Shown: positions 21,699-33,365, numbered from the stretch's first letter. The stretch: 64,000 nucleotides of DNA from Isoetes taiwanensis (GCA_021234155.1 JAJEKV010000168.1:739352-803351); one strand, 5' to 3'. Translations and numbers: made by a program. Notes: generated by a model from the sequence alone, not told the origin.

Positions 21699-22255
21699 TA
21701 ATGGGCCACTCACATGGCCCGTGAGTTTTGCGGGGGCTGAAGTCCAGCTGGCCCGCGCTGATAGCCCTTTCCCCGTAGGCGTTCACATACAGCTGACCGA
21801 TTTTTTCATACTTTTTTCTCAGCAGCTTAGATTAGAAACAATGTTAGCACCGCGTTTCAGCCAGACATATACCGGAAGGGATGAATCGATTGCTCACAGC
21901 CGGGGGAAGACACGCATTCCTGGAAGGATTTGGAGTCCGATTGCTCACATGCCCACAGACACGCATTCCTGGAAGGATTTGGAGTCCGATTGCTCACAGG
22001 CCGTTCCGTCATTCTTCTGATTTTAACAAAAGGAATTCTGGCCCGATTTTAACAAAAGGATTCCGGCAGTTTATCAATCTTCTGATTCCGGCACTACTCT
22101 GTTACAGGAAGGCCGATTTACAGGAAGGTCGATTCTTTTGTTATTCTTCTGTTGCATTTTATATTACATTCCTGGCCAATTTCATAAGATTCTTCATACC
22201 TTCAATTATATGCTAAAATATAATTTTCAATTTCATACTGTGCCTTATCTCTACC

Positions 22256-23506
22256 ATGTCATACCCAAATTTGTCTAACTCCAATATCTTGGATTTTGTG
22301 CGCGAACTATGGGAGGAAAATGAAGACTCCATGGATCAATTCTTTCAATCCGTTATGCAGATACTGTGTTTCTGGCTTATTATTTTGGGGTTGAACCCGA
22401 GGAGACCTCGCGAGTACTGGATTTTCCCACGACAAGTGGTATTCTGGAGGGATCTCAGCTCTTCACTGTGGTTAGAAGGTAGCATCTCGGGTTCTTATAA
22501 CTTCAGGTGCTTCTATAGGATGTGTCCAACGAACTTTGAGAATTTGCTAAGATTGGTAGCCCCGCACATCCCCGAGGCTGATCCCATGGAAATGGTGCGC
22601 GAGCCAATTGATAAGAGTCTTGCGTTCGCATGTGTGATATTCAGGTTGGCTCATAATGACAAATGCATTGTCATTTCTCAACTATTTGGTATCGGTGCAT
22701 CAACAATCCACAAGTACACAAGGATTGTTGTTGACATACTGGCTACGCGTTTAAGAAGAGATTTCATTAAGCCCCCAGATGGTCCTAGACTTCAAGAAAT
22801 CATAGAAGATTTTGAATCCATATCTGGAGTGCCTCAGGTAGCAGGTGTAATTGATGGATCTCACATTCCCCTCCGTTTTAAGCCTGAGACACATTACACT
22901 CCAGCTGATTACTGGTGCCGACACCACTTTCATTCCATATTGTTACAAGCAGTTTGTGATGCTAGCAAAATTTTCTGGGATGTGTGTTGTGATGCCCCAG
23001 GTGGCTCTCATGACACACGGCATTTTTATACATCACCTCTTTATGGGAAGCTCGCGACAAGACAAATTTTAACAATGCCTATAAGAAGACTCCGTGGTGT
23101 GAGAATTAAACCTTTCATACTGGGAGATTCTGGATATCCAGCCTCTTCGTTTATGGTGATCGTGAAGAGGAGGAAGAATGGTGATACAGCTGATGACATT
23201 GCTTTCTCAAAACGCTTGTCTCAGGTCAGGGTTGTCATTGAAAATTCATTTGCTTTGCTTAAGGGTCGTTGGAAGATACTGGAGTCCATGCCCATTCGGT
23301 TGCCACATGCACCTCGTGTTGTAATTGCTTGTTGCGTTCTGCACAACTTCTTGCAGCTCAATGGTGAGGAAGAGAGCATTCATGGCAATGTTGTGATTTA
23401 CGGGGGGGGTAGAGTTAAACAAGGGGAAAGCAGGCGACGCCACGAAGGCAACCTACTTCGAAGAACAATCTTCAAGTACATGCGTGACAAGAACCTATTA
23501 CATTGA
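22256..23506 (+). CDS. PIF/Harbinger transposase (DDE superfamily 4, HARBI1-like)
   Basis: 416 residues, uninterrupted, about the usual length for this family. It cuts the transposon ends and reinserts them at TWA sites, working in the nucleus with the Myb-like partner. The DDE triad is visible: Asp200 in VAGVIDGSHIPL, Asp291 in FILGDSGYPAS and Glu329 in VRVVIENSFALLKGRW. The N-terminal third has a helical, HTH-like part (LAHNDKCIVISQLFGIGAST at about 132-150) expected for DNA binding. Typical family words CHRHHF-like and LHNFL are near-matched (CRHHFHSILLQAVCD, CCVLHNFLQLN). The ATG at 22256 follows an AT-rich leader, with no intron visible. It converges with the Myb-like gene. A more damaged relative on the minus strand lies at 33579-35050. 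Confidence 0.95.
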   Translation: MSYPNLSNSNILDFVRELWEENEDSMDQFFQSVMQILCFWLIILGLNPRRPREYWIFPRQVVFWRDLSSSLWLEGSISGSYNFRCFYRMCPTNFENLLRLVAPHIPEADPMEMVREPIDKSLAFACVIFRLAHNDKCIVISQLFGIGASTIHKYTRIVVDILATRLRRDFIKPPDGPRLQEIIEDFESISGVPQVAGVIDGSHIPLRFKPETHYTPADYWCRHHFHSILLQAVCDASKIFWDVCCDAPGGSHDTRHFYTSPLYGKLATRQILTMPIRRLRGVRIKPFILGDSGYPASSFMVIVKRRKNGDTADDIAFSKRLSQVRVVIENSFALLKGRWKILESMPIRLPHAPRVVIACCVLHNFLQLNGEEESIHGNVVIYGGGRVKQGESRRRHEGNLLRRTIFKYMRDKNLLH

Positions 23507-23852
23507 ATGTGTTGATGGGTTGCTTGCATTTGAAAGTAAGAAGTTAGGAGAAAAAAAAAAGGAAAGTTCAATGGTTAGATAGTTCAATGAAACATTGCTT
23601 AATTGTGTGTTTGAGTATTATTGTGGATTGAGAAAATATTGAGTTTATAATTTTGAGATTCTATTTCTTCTAGGTTTTTTATAATATAGTTCTAGACTAT
23701 ATCACTTGCATAATTTACATAGGAAATAAAAAGAACATTAACTTTCTAAAATCATAAGTTATTTTAATCCCACACAATGTTTACAACGAAGAAGATAATC
23801 ACAATGAAATAGAAACATAGCACTCCAAATCCTAAACTTCGAAAGGAATAAT

Positions 23853-24926
23853 TCATTGTTGGTAGTTGGAATCATGACTTCCATAGTTGAAGCGATCCCC
23901 ATCCCATTGAGCCTGGCTTGCATTGTTTGGCTGTGGAGATGAAAAACGTGCACTCAACTCCATTTGCAAGCGCATTTGCATCTCCGCTAGACGCATGTGC
24001 ATCTGCTCGCTTTTCTCTTGTGCATCTTTCTTTGCCTGTATTTCTAATAACTTCAAGTCCTTGTGTATTACGGTGATATCCTTCATTGCTTCCGCAAGTA
24101 TTGCAGCTGCACCCCTCACACCGTCCTCCCCACGTTTGGACTTCGTTTTTTGACCACGTAAACTGGAGGTGCTATTCTTTTGGCCACACTTCTCCTTCTC
24201 AATAGTCTTGGGAGTGTGCTCACTAGTATCCTTCTCATTATCCACCTTCTCCTCTTCCTCACTATCGGGCTCAATGATGGTGACGCAAGCTTCACCAGAC
24301 TCCAAAGTTACAGCCGGGACATTAAGTGAGCAAGCTTTTGATGCTCTTCTACTTCCGTGCTCCACATTTTCTTCACTTTGAACTACGGGACGCTTTCGTT
24401 TCCCACTCTTCTTGGAATTAGACGTATCATTGGACCTGAACCCTTCGTCCGTAGAACCACCTGGCAACCCACCACATTTGGAGGAATTTCCTAGAACTTG
24501 GTCTAACTGATCAAAATACTGCCATGTGCTTGGAGTCCCACCAGTTCCAGACTCCTTCTGCCTCTCTTGCTTGTAACGCCTAATCATATGCTCCATACGA
24601 TTCTTAACTTGCTTCCAAGTATAATTTGTTCCCATATCCTTATTGACACGACTGGCTAGGAGCTCATAATGCTTAGCACCAAAATTACCATTCCGAATAA
24701 TGTTCACTTTTATGTCCGCAAACTCATCCAACAAGCTATCAACACACTTCGAAGGCCACAATATCTTACCTTTCTTTTCAGCTTGATCCTCCAATTCCTC
24801 AGCCATTGGCATGTCACCTACGCATGGAGTGTCCATTTGTGTGGAAGCTACCATCTCAATCTCTTGGGAATCCTCGTACATGTCAAAATCAAGGGTGTCT
24901 TCTAGAGGGATGCTATTCAAGTCCAT
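23853..24926 (-). CDS. Myb/SANT-like (trihelix-type) Harbinger partner protein
   Basis: 357 residues, intact. Harbinger elements encode such a protein to help the transposase enter the nucleus and bind the TIRs. A Myb/SANT-like domain spans roughly residues 53-145: WPSKCVDSLLDEFADIKV, then YTWKQVKNRMEHMIRRYK with the third-helix basic residues, then WQYFDQLDQVLG. A basic nuclear-localisation-type stretch (KKSGKRKR) is near residues 173-180. The C-terminal 80 residues form a Met/Gln/Glu-rich coiled coil. It starts MDLNSIP; the homologous copy in the second element (32263) starts the same way, supporting this start. It is transcribed toward the transposase, with about 350 bases between the stop codons. 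Confidence 0.9.
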   Translation of the reverse strand: MDLNSIPLEDTLDFDMYEDSQEIEMVASTQMDTPCVGDMPMAEELEDQAEKKGKILWPSKCVDSLLDEFADIKVNIIRNGNFGAKHYELLASRVNKDMGTNYTWKQVKNRMEHMIRRYKQERQKESGTGGTPSTWQYFDQLDQVLGNSSKCGGLPGGSTDEGFRSNDTSNSKKSGKRKRPVVQSEENVEHGSRRASKACSLNVPAVTLESGEACVTIIEPDSEEEEKVDNEKDTSEHTPKTIEKEKCGQKNSTSSLRGQKTKSKRGEDGVRGAAAILAEAMKDITVIHKDLKLLEIQAKKDAQEKSEQMHMRLAEMQMRLQMELSARFSSPQPNNASQAQWDGDRFNYGSHDSNYQQ

Positions 24927-25719
24927 GGCAATAAAAGGGGGCTTAGAAAATGGAACAAAGAAATCGAGATAGCAAAAAAGTTTTGAGGCTTAGCCAATCA
25001 AAAAAGAAAAAGCTAGAGTGTAACAAAAGCTAGAGGCTTTGGCAATGAAAATAAATCCGAGGGTGTAAAAAACCTTTAAGGTTAGGGAATTGAAAAAAAA
25101 TAAAACAAAACTGTAACAAAAACTGTAACACAAATCGGCCTCGAGCAGATTTTTTTGGTTGAACAGGCAATGAAAAAGGATCGGAATGGGAAGGATAAGG
25201 GGAAAAGGAACGGAATGGGATCGGAATGGGAAGGATAGGAGGAATAGGATCGGAATGGGATGGATAGGAGCGGATTGAAGAAAGGATTGAAGACCAGATT
25301 AATGTGAGTGGAATAGAGACCGGATTCAAGACTGGATTGAAGAATGGATCTCCAGGAATGGGCCGTTTACAGGAGCAGATCTGAAAATATAGAGCAAGAT
25401 TGTGATGATTTGCCTCTTCGATTATAATTTGTAGTTCGTTCTTCCCAAAATTACAGCTGCAAGGATTCAATTAATCAGCCTGATTATCGTCATGTGAATG
25501 GGTTTTTTTTCCCTGGCTGAATCATCCCGGCTGAGTAAGCCATGAATCAGCGCACAAAATTTTCTGGCTCAGCTCGCGCGCCATGAACGGCGCGATGCTG
25601 ATTGCCAAATTCTAAGCCGCTGAAATTTTTGCCAGCGCGTTATCAGCGCTGGATATTTTTGGAGCCATGTGAACGGCCCATAAACCTTAAACACTCTCAA
25701 ACACTTATATCACACCTAC

Positions 25720-25797
25720 CTACTAGGAAACGTGTTTGCTGATGTTAGCTTGCTAAAGTAGGAGCTTTTGTGTTTTTACTTGTCTTTAGTGTAAGTG
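25720..25797 (+). repeat. Flanking direct repeat, right copy
   Basis: Partner of 21621-21698, beginning CTACTAGGAAACGTG. On the minus strand both copies end CGTTT-C/A-CTAG followed by T, which also resembles a Helitron 3' end, but no clear terminal hairpin supports that in both copies. Confidence 0.7.
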
Positions 25798-28580
25798 TGT
25801 TATAGTTATACTTGATTTTGGACATTGTCATACTGGCAGAACCTGATGTAGTAATAGTTGTACTAGGCCATTGTATAGGGGAAAGGAACAAGGGGATCGA
25901 TTTTTCCCGTCTAGACGGTGGGGCCCTGCGACCGGCGGTAGCCAAGAGCGGGTCGCTGGCTGGACCGAGAATCGGGACCCTTGTCTTTTCCCCTACAATA
26001 TAGAAATTGGGGAGGGTCTTTTTTTTTTTTTTGCGATGGCCGTTGCATCTTACTCTGTTTTTGCTCTCCTTTTTTTTGGCGATGGAGGTGCTTAGGTTGT
26101 TGAGCATTTGGGTTTTCTCATCAGCAGGGCGCTTGGATTTGTTGGGGCAATTTGGCATGCTTTTTTAGATTGACGCCAAGCAAAGCTGAAGTAATGAGCA
26201 CATACTATCTGAATAATTTGGACACAAAATGCCCTTGAAGTAATGAGCGCATATTATGGCTAAACCTTGGCTTTTTGGCCATTGGATTAGAGAACATATG
26301 GAAGCATATTCCCTCCCCATAAATCCAGGACGTCCAAACTGAGTCTTTTGCAGGTCAAACTGGCGCATGTTGACCCGACTTTGAAGGGGGCATTATTAAG
26401 GCAGGGACCATTAGATAAAACAGTATTTTTACTGCAATATAGTATAGTATGAAAAGAACATGGCTAATTATTGCATGGCAGTACTCCATGAGCGAAGAAG
26501 ATGAACAACACCACAGAATGACAAGAGCCTGGGGAATCGAATCCCAGTTCCAATCTAATGCTCAATGCTCAATGCTCAAGTACGGGCAGACCAAAGAACA
26601 TAGAAAAAACACATCATATCTTACAGTATGGATGGAGTCGAGTTCATCAGATATTGTACAAAGATAAGAAAAAAATATATTTCAAACAAAATGTGCAAAG
26701 ATAAGAAAAAATATGTTTCAAACAAAATAAGAACAGAAGAATAAGCAAGGGTAGCATGCCTGCTTAGAATTCGACAGAAAATCCTGAAGGAAAAAGTAGA
26801 ATCGTTCGAAAACCTTCAGACATCTCATAGTTGCTTACACAGAAAGTCGAAGGCGGTGCTGGCAAGAAAAGAAAAGGGAAAAACAAATATGTCCACTGGA
26901 TATTGCTTGCTTGCAAAGATCCGCTCACCTCTTCTTCCTTCGGCCAGGCCCAAATAGCAGACAAAAGCAAGACAGAATCAACTTAGGGAAAAACACACTG
27001 TTATGGCCTTATACTTCCAAGACCTAGTTACATGACCGATGGTTGCGGAATCGAACTCCAGTTCGCCAGAAACCCAGCGATGCCTCCACCCAGCTTGGCC
27101 TCAACGTAGCCGGAAACCAAGGAAGGGCAGAACCTGATGCAGCCGAATTAAGGGAATCGACGCCTGATGTAGCCGATAATGTGTCCCGAATTAGCATCCT
27201 CCTCAGTCATGGACACCTGCAGTTGCCTCCACGCCCGACCCAATCCAGATCTCAGAAGAAAACACACGCCTCTCCTGCCACAGATCCACGTAGGTTTCCA
27301 AAACGCACCCCAGATGCCAACATCATCAAAATACGTATTTGAATACGAATACCAGGCCTAACCTTAGAAAATCATATGTAACAAAACTACCATTTTTGAT
27401 CGGGGCCACATTATTGTCTGAATACGTTGGACACAAAATGCCCTTCAGTTTCCTACTCAGAAGAAATCTAAGCACAAAAACCAAGGGCGAATGCTACAAA
27501 GAATATTTTTATAGAGATCTAGTTGCAGAAAAGAGTAAATTTAAGAAGATTTGTCTCAACGTTGCAATTAGCAGCCCCTTCCGGCAAGTAGAGCCACTGC
27601 GCTTTTTTTTTGTCGAGATGCATGTCCTTCCTTATTATTTTTTGTTGTAAGGTAACCAGTCCCTCCAAGATCTGAATGATTTGCTATCATCACCTTCTTA
27701 TTCGCTTCTTTGATCTTGTCTTAAGCAGTAGACATAAGAATTCTTCCGACAAATTTTAACTCGAACAGTCGGTGAGCTCTAATGCTGGTTTGGCCATGGA
27801 ATATGTAGCATAATAACAGGGGGTTTCCTTTGTGTTTTTGTATGCTTTTCACAAAGGTTTTCCTAAGATTTCATGGCGTATTCGAATGGATGTACTAATG
27901 CATACATCTAGAGTGCACCATTTCTTAGTTGTTGATTTAGTTTTTTTTTTTCAATGGTCCAACATCCAAGGGCTCACAACAAAAGCCCTCTTTTTATTTT
28001 AGAGGCTGAGCATGCAAGCCTCGTGCATAGCATTCTAGGGGGCGAAACAGGGCTTGCAAATCTGCAACAACAGGGATTAGAAAGAGATGTTCATTGTTTT
28101 TTAGGGTTTTTTTTATTCTGAATTCTAGATCAGAGCTCGGCAAAGATTGCAGCTACGGTGCTGCAGCCTATTGGGCCTGTCCAGAGCTCTAGTTTCGTGT
28201 TTTTTCCTGACCCTTCTTTATTTTTTAGACTAAAAAAAAGCAGGAAGCAACATTTTAGGGCTGGAGCATTTTAGGGTTCGATTGGAGGACGTCAGATAGT
28301 GGAACGGCGAGCCAGATTTGCTGTTTCTGCTACTTCTATCGGATTTGTTGTTCTTTGAGGATCTGCTACAACAAGTTGAGACCTTGTAACGTTTTTTGGG
28401 CCATGGGATAGACTCATGGAAGCATAGATTCCAGAAGATTGGGTGATTCCGGCATGAGTTGAATAGGCTCGTTGCTTGGGCAGAGCCAAATACAGGATTT
28501 CAAGCAATCCATCTCTCACAGGCGTGGCCACAATCAGATTTGTCCATGCAAAAATTTGGGCCCAAATCCTAGGCATTATG
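25798..28580. other. Intergenic DNA without a recognised gene
   Basis: Only short repeats are visible. A 31-base segment (TCTGAATA..TTGGACACAAAATGCCCTT) occurs at about 26208-26238 and again at about 27416-27446. The word AATGCTC is repeated three times near 26560. Poly-T runs occur near 26020 and 26070. No coding family is supported. Confidence 0.6.
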
Positions 28581-28589
28581 TTGTTTTGG

Positions 28590-28965
28590 CGTCTGCAGAT
28601 TCTTGGCAAAGGGAAGAAGGGGGATGGGTTCGTGAAGAACAGAGGCGGTTGCACGAGGAGCAGAGATGGCAGCGAGAAGAGGCTAGATGGAATGCTGAAA
28701 GGGTGTCTTGGTAACTGCAAAAAGGTGTCTTGACTGCAGCGATTGAAGCACTTTAGAAAGAGGTTAAAAGTTTGAAAACCCAATCAGCAGACGACACAGC
28801 TCAAAATTATTCATCTCTTCGAGAATTATTGTGAACCTAAGGCAGTTTTTGCAGAATTTAAGTGAGGGAGCTGTTTCAGACTCAGATAGTGATGATGTTA
28901 CCTTCACATTGCAGAATGTAGATAAAGCTCCAGCTCAAAGTTCTAGTAATGTAAAAGAAGGTAAT
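28590..28965 (+). pseudogene. Possible pTAC5-like exon relic (coiled-coil REEQRW repeats)
   Basis: The plus strand reads WQREEGGWVREEQRRLHEEQ and continues with RWQREEARWNAERVSW, then a stop. After further breaks it gives VNLRQFLQNLSEGAVSDSDS, ending at a GAAG/GTAATG donor-like site at about 28963. The WxREExRW repeat is what I know from plastid-transcriptionally-active protein pTAC5, followed there by a helical segment. Stops after SW and AIEAL make it a pseudogene. The opposite-strand 163-codon ORF over this region is a shadow. The family assignment is from memory of the repeat only and is tentative. Confidence 0.4.
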
Positions 28966-29666
28966 GTGCTTTGTTGAATTCGCAAACTCATATGATGCAA
29001 ATCGATACGTGACCATTATTTTTGCTTTGTGTAGTTTGCAAGGACTTCTAGTTTGCGGCCCTTGGGGCAATGCGGCGAATTGAGACTAGAATTAGAAGTG
29101 TTTCTTGAGATTATGCTACCAATTCTATATGTTCACCTCAATGGAAGTGAGAATCTCCAGTTGTGCATTGACTTTTTTATTCCTTATGCAAAACTAGTGG
29201 ATTGTATTTCTAGAATCGTGGAATGTACGAGACATTGAATTTGCTCCTCTATACAATATTTAGATCACTGAATAAGCTAGGTTGTGAAGAGATGCAAGTA
29301 TAATATGCTATTAATGTATAAAGGGACAAAGACCATGCATTCCTTCTTCTGCTTCTAATATCTAGCATACAAACTTAAATTATAATCTCGTTTATTTTCC
29401 TTATCACTTGCCATTGTTTATTTCCTAGTGGGTTCTTTTGTACGTTTCAATAAAATGATTACAAAATGTCTATACTACTATCACACATGTTTTCTACTTC
29501 GTTCATAACACAACATATTATTAATTACATAACATCAATTCATTTAAGTATAATATAATGTAAAGTTTTTTGTTGGAGGCCCCGAAGGGGCCAAAAAAAA
29601 ATTTTTTATAACACAAACCACTTTAAAATTAAATTCCCCTTTAAACCCCCTTTGGTTTGGGTGCAT

Positions 29667-29907
29667 ATTCACACGGGGGGTGAGCGAGAGCCCTTATAAT
29701 TATGTTTTGCACGTACAAAATCAACACCATATAGTATATTGCCTGAAATCTTTTAGTATTTTGCAAATCTTGTTATACAGTATAATAAATTCTGTACATC
29801 TATACCCCACAAATGAGGAACTTTGTGTACGGTGTAGATTAAGGAATAAGGGGTGAATATGCCTATCCAACAGCTCTCGTTGCCCGGAGTCACCCCCCGT
29901 GTGAAAA
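29667..29907. repeat. Inverted-repeat unit with C/G-rich ends (possible MITE)
   Basis: TTCACACGGGGGGTGA near 29667-29683 is mirrored by TCACCCCCCGTGTGAA near 29891-29907, and both sides have CGAGAGC shortly inside. The unit is about 241 bp. No convincing target duplication is seen. Confidence 0.55.
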
Positions 29908-30414
29908 ATCAAAGAAAGAAACTTGTAGGCGTGAAGAGCATATAGGAAGAAACAGAGATAGAGAGACGCCATAGCAGACACCATAGCCAACGCAAAACAG
30001 GAGAGAGAAACTAAACTATTGTTGTAAGTTGTAACCACGAGAACCTGTCACCCAGAATTTGGCAACCCAACTTCTATTCCGCATTGTAGGATGTAGTCAC
30101 GTGGCCTCTTGGTTTTCGTGGACGTTAAGAAATCTACTCTATTCTATTTTGTTAGAGTGGTTGTGAATTGCCTTACCAATTGTTTTTGTTGTTGAAATTG
30201 TCCACTAATATCATCATCAATAATCAGAAAATTAATAGGTTAGGCGCAAATTCTTTAAGATAAGAGCATGTATTTGTATGGAACTTGCTTTTTTTATCAG
30301 TTGGATCATGAGATATTCTTTTTTAGGGGTTTTTTTCTTCACATACGTTAAGTATTCTGGAATTAAGCTTCGATCCTTTTGGGGATAATTTTGTTTCGGG
30401 TGCAGCGTGGAATG

Positions 30415-30822
30415 AAAAAATCGTTGCAAACAAAGCCTGATTCTTGGGCTTTCTAAAATGGTATTGTCTAATCTTTTTGAAATCGATTCCTTGTATTGTT
30501 TTGTTGTTTCTGCTCTATGCTCGAGGATCCGACATCTTTTTGTTTGAAGATTCGTCCTTATTTGCTCTTGCCTTGTAAAATCAATAACATGACAGTTCCC
30601 CTTTCTTGTAAGCCCTAATGAAAAATTGTTGTAGACGAGCCTAATTCTTGGGCTTTATAAAATGTGTGGTCTTATCTTTCTGAAATCGATTCCTTGTATT
30701 GTTTTGTTGCTTCTTCTCTATGCTTGAGGATCCGGCAGCTTTTTGTTTGAAGACTCATCCTTATTTGCTCCTGACTTGTAAAATTGGGGACACGACAGTT
30801 CTCCTCCCTTGTAAACCCTTGT
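30415..30822 (+). repeat. 204-bp tandem duplication
   Basis: Two adjacent copies, 30415-30618 and 30619-30822, share GAAATCGATTCCTTGTATTG, TTTTTGTTTGAAGA and other long words, with scattered differences. No coding content is recognised. Confidence 0.85.
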
Positions 30823-31069
30823 GTGGGCCAATTGTTATGCCGCTATGGTCGGGTTGCTCTTAGAGCTCTGTTTTAGCAGAATCTATTTGTTGTATTCTTT
30901 GTTTTTCAAGATTTTGAGCATGAGTTGGGAATTCGACTTAGTTCAAAAAGGAGATCAAGACAGATCCTTGCATTTTGAGGCATGTACATTACACGTCAAA
31001 AATGATGCCCATATCCTCCTTGAAATCCTCCATAAAAAGCCCCTCAAAATCCCCCTTTTCGTGAAATGG

Positions 31070-31525
31070 ACATGATTTTAAGAAATGGGGTGGCCACAAT
31101 CCGCCCTTTATGATTTTCTAGATTAATATCCCCTTCTTTGAATTTATCCCCCATTGCATATGCAATGTTCATACCCCTTCTCTCACAACTACTGTTCATA
31201 CCCCTTTCTAGCAACAATTCCCCCTTTGTGATTGTTGTTGTTTGATATTCCCTACTTGAAATTTTCTTCATTTGTACCCCATTTTGACATATGCAATATA
31301 TATGTACCCCATTTCTTGCAACCAATGTTCATACCCCTTTTCTCAACAATTCCCCCTTTATGATTTTGTAGTTTAATATTCCCTTAATCTGTTCATACCC
31401 CTCTTCTCCATCATCCCCTTTTTGTGATCTTGTAGTTTAATCAGTTAATAACCCTTTTCTCATACTCCTTTCCTCACAATCAGTGTTCATACCCCTTCTT
31501 GGCAACATTCCCCCGTTATCTTCTT
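31070..31525 (+). repeat. Degenerate tandem repeats rich in TTCATACCCCTT and TTCCCCCTTTRTGATT
   Basis: At least four imperfect copies of a roughly 60-130 bp unit combining GTTCATACCCCTT, CAACAATTCCCCCTTT and GATTTTGTAGTTTAATATTCCC. Non-coding. Confidence 0.6.
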
Positions 31526-32262
31526 TTGTATTTTGGGATGGCTTTGGGTTCCGTGCCAAGGAACGCCACATCTTATGCCGCATGCGACGTTCCCTTCATT
31601 CTTGTGTTTCCCCTTGCGAGAAGCTCGCCGACGGCAGTGATTGCCATATTTGAATCTCCAGAGCTCCCATGCAAATATTCTTCTTTTCACTCCCATCTTC
31701 TACCTATGATTTTTTTTCGTTCAGATTAATCCGTCCTTTTTGTCCTTCCTCAGCCTACTGAGCGATGCTGAGGTCGGACACAAAAGCTTCAATTCGGAAC
31801 TCCTTATCTTCTAAAGCTTTTGCAGCCAGAGCTGAACTCCTTATCTTCTAAATTGTAGCCAGACCTTTGGTTCTAGAGACCTTCTGACAGGAATATTGCA
31901 TGCAGCAACTGGGTTTTGGTTACTACACAGTAGCATTGAAGGCAGAGTCACATGGGATGATTTTGGAGCAGCGCAGGAAGAAATCGTGGCAGCTGCTGCT
32001 GCGCCCTCCAGCAGTAGCATTTGCCGTTTTTGGGGTGTGCATACGCGACCTTAGCTGTCCCGGTTTGTGCTCAGCTGCCCACGTGGCTGTGCAGCCACGT
32101 TGTATTCACATGCATGAAGAGTAGCTTATAACAGTGATGGCAGACAGATTCGAGATCCATCTACCCAAGAGTCGTAGTGTTACAAATCCTTTTCTCACGA
32201 TTCTCCTTATCTTTCCTATCTCTTTCCTTGCATAAATTTTTTATCTCTTCAACTCTTCAACC

Positions 32263-33365
32263 ATGGATTTGAATTCCATTCCTGAAGATGCATATGAGGA
32301 GGCTAAAATTGAGATTATTATTCTAGCCAATCCAATGCCAGCCGGAAGAGGGTTCTATGGCCAGAAGCTGCAATTGAAATGATGGTGGAGCAGTATTCTG
32401 ATATTAAAGTCAATAAGCTTCAAATGGGTAACTTCAGGAGCAAGGATTATGCTGCAATAGCTTTACAGTTGAATGAGACCATTAGCACCAGATACACTGG
32501 CAAGCAAGTGAAGAACAAGGTGGAATGTCTCATGAAGAAATATAAAAAAGAGAAGGAAAAAGAATCTAGGACTGGCTGCACTCCAAGCGAGTGGGAATTC
32601 GTTGAGTAATTTGATGCTGTCCTTGGCGAATCGTCAAAGGTAGTTGGTCTACTAGTTGGATCAACGGAGACTGGGTTCAGGAGTGGCACCAAGTGAAAAG
32701 CGGACGATATGAATCCTAAGATCGCAAAAGGTATTGCCAAAAGCAAGAACTTTTCTCGTCCCATTTCCGTTGCTAATTCTCAGGCCCTAGTGCCTGAGTA
32801 TGTCGTGGTACAACTACAAACATCCAGATCAACCCCTGTTTATGTAGATAATAGTGAGGAGCATGATGATGAAGAACCAGGCATTGAGGTAGACTCTCCT
32901 CCTGCGAAGCAACCTGTCAGCAAGCCTCTTGGCAAGGAGCAGAAGAGAAGTGCATCTAGTCTTCGTGGAAAGAAGACGAAGGCCAGGCGCCACGAGGAGG
33001 CACCAAGGCAGCTGCCACCATCTTGGCTCAAGCCATGAAAGATGTCACTAATGTCCATAAGGAATTGAAGTTGATTGGAACTTGCGCAGCGGACAGAGGC
33101 TGAGGATAGACGAGAAGAGGCACGTAGAGAATCTGAGGCTCGAAGGGAGGAAGCTACTAGACGGAGAGAATTGTTAGAACTTGAGGCGTCCAAACGGAAG
33201 GAGGAACTTCGGTTGCAACTATCGCAATTAAAGATGCAACTTCAGATTCAACTGCATGGTCGGAGCAACAATTCTGAGATGGCAAGCACTACCTCATCCT
33301 CCAACATGGACAATGCTTTCTTTAGTGGTGGATCAAGCTCCTTGAGCGATTTTTTTGATGTATAA
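32263..33365 (+). pseudogene. Myb/SANT-like partner gene of the second Harbinger (broken)
   Basis: Begins MDLNSIPEDAYEEAK, matching the intact partner at 24926. It then continues across frame changes with VEQYSDIKVNKLQMGNFRSK and QVKNKVECLMKKYKKEK, the Myb/SANT-like domain. Later blocks include KRSASSLRGKKTKARR and a C-terminal Glu/Arg coiled coil ending in an SSLSDFFDV tail. At least three frameshifts or stops (after LQLK, after WEFVE, after WLKP) inactivate it. Confidence 0.85.

Larger units (their letters stand above)
21702..25680 (+). mobile_element. Complete PIF/Harbinger transposon (3979 bp)
   Basis: TIRs: the left end starts TGGGCCACTCACATGGC and the right end, reversed, starts TGGGCCGTTCACATGGC, with two mismatches in 17. 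The target duplication is TAA at 21699-21701 and 25681-25683, the PIF/Harbinger hallmark. Inside are an intact transposase (plus) and an intact Myb/SANT-like gene (minus) in convergent orientation. Subterminal short tandem repeats occur at both ends: a 49-bp period at 21912-21999, and GGAATGGGAAGGAT-type repeats at about 25180-25280. All parts needed for mobility look present, so it may be a young autonomous copy. Confidence 0.95.

Noticed and set aside
25030-25470. 146-codon minus-strand ORF rich in Pro/Ser/Ile/Phe
   Set aside because: It translates the subterminal GGAATGGGAAGGAT-type repeats of the Harbinger element.
21621-25797. Flanking 78-bp repeats as LTRs
   Set aside because: They are far too short, no primer site or polypurine tract is present, and the enclosed element has its own TIRs and TAA duplication.
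26535-27075. B-box-like sequences near 26539 and 27046 suggesting tRNA or SINE
   Set aside because: Neither has a matching A box or acceptor stem at the right distance, so I could not support an RNA gene.
28292-28783. 163-codon minus-strand ORF
   Set aside because: It lies opposite the coiled-coil REEQRW relic; its Pro/Ser/Leu content is the antisense of that repeat.
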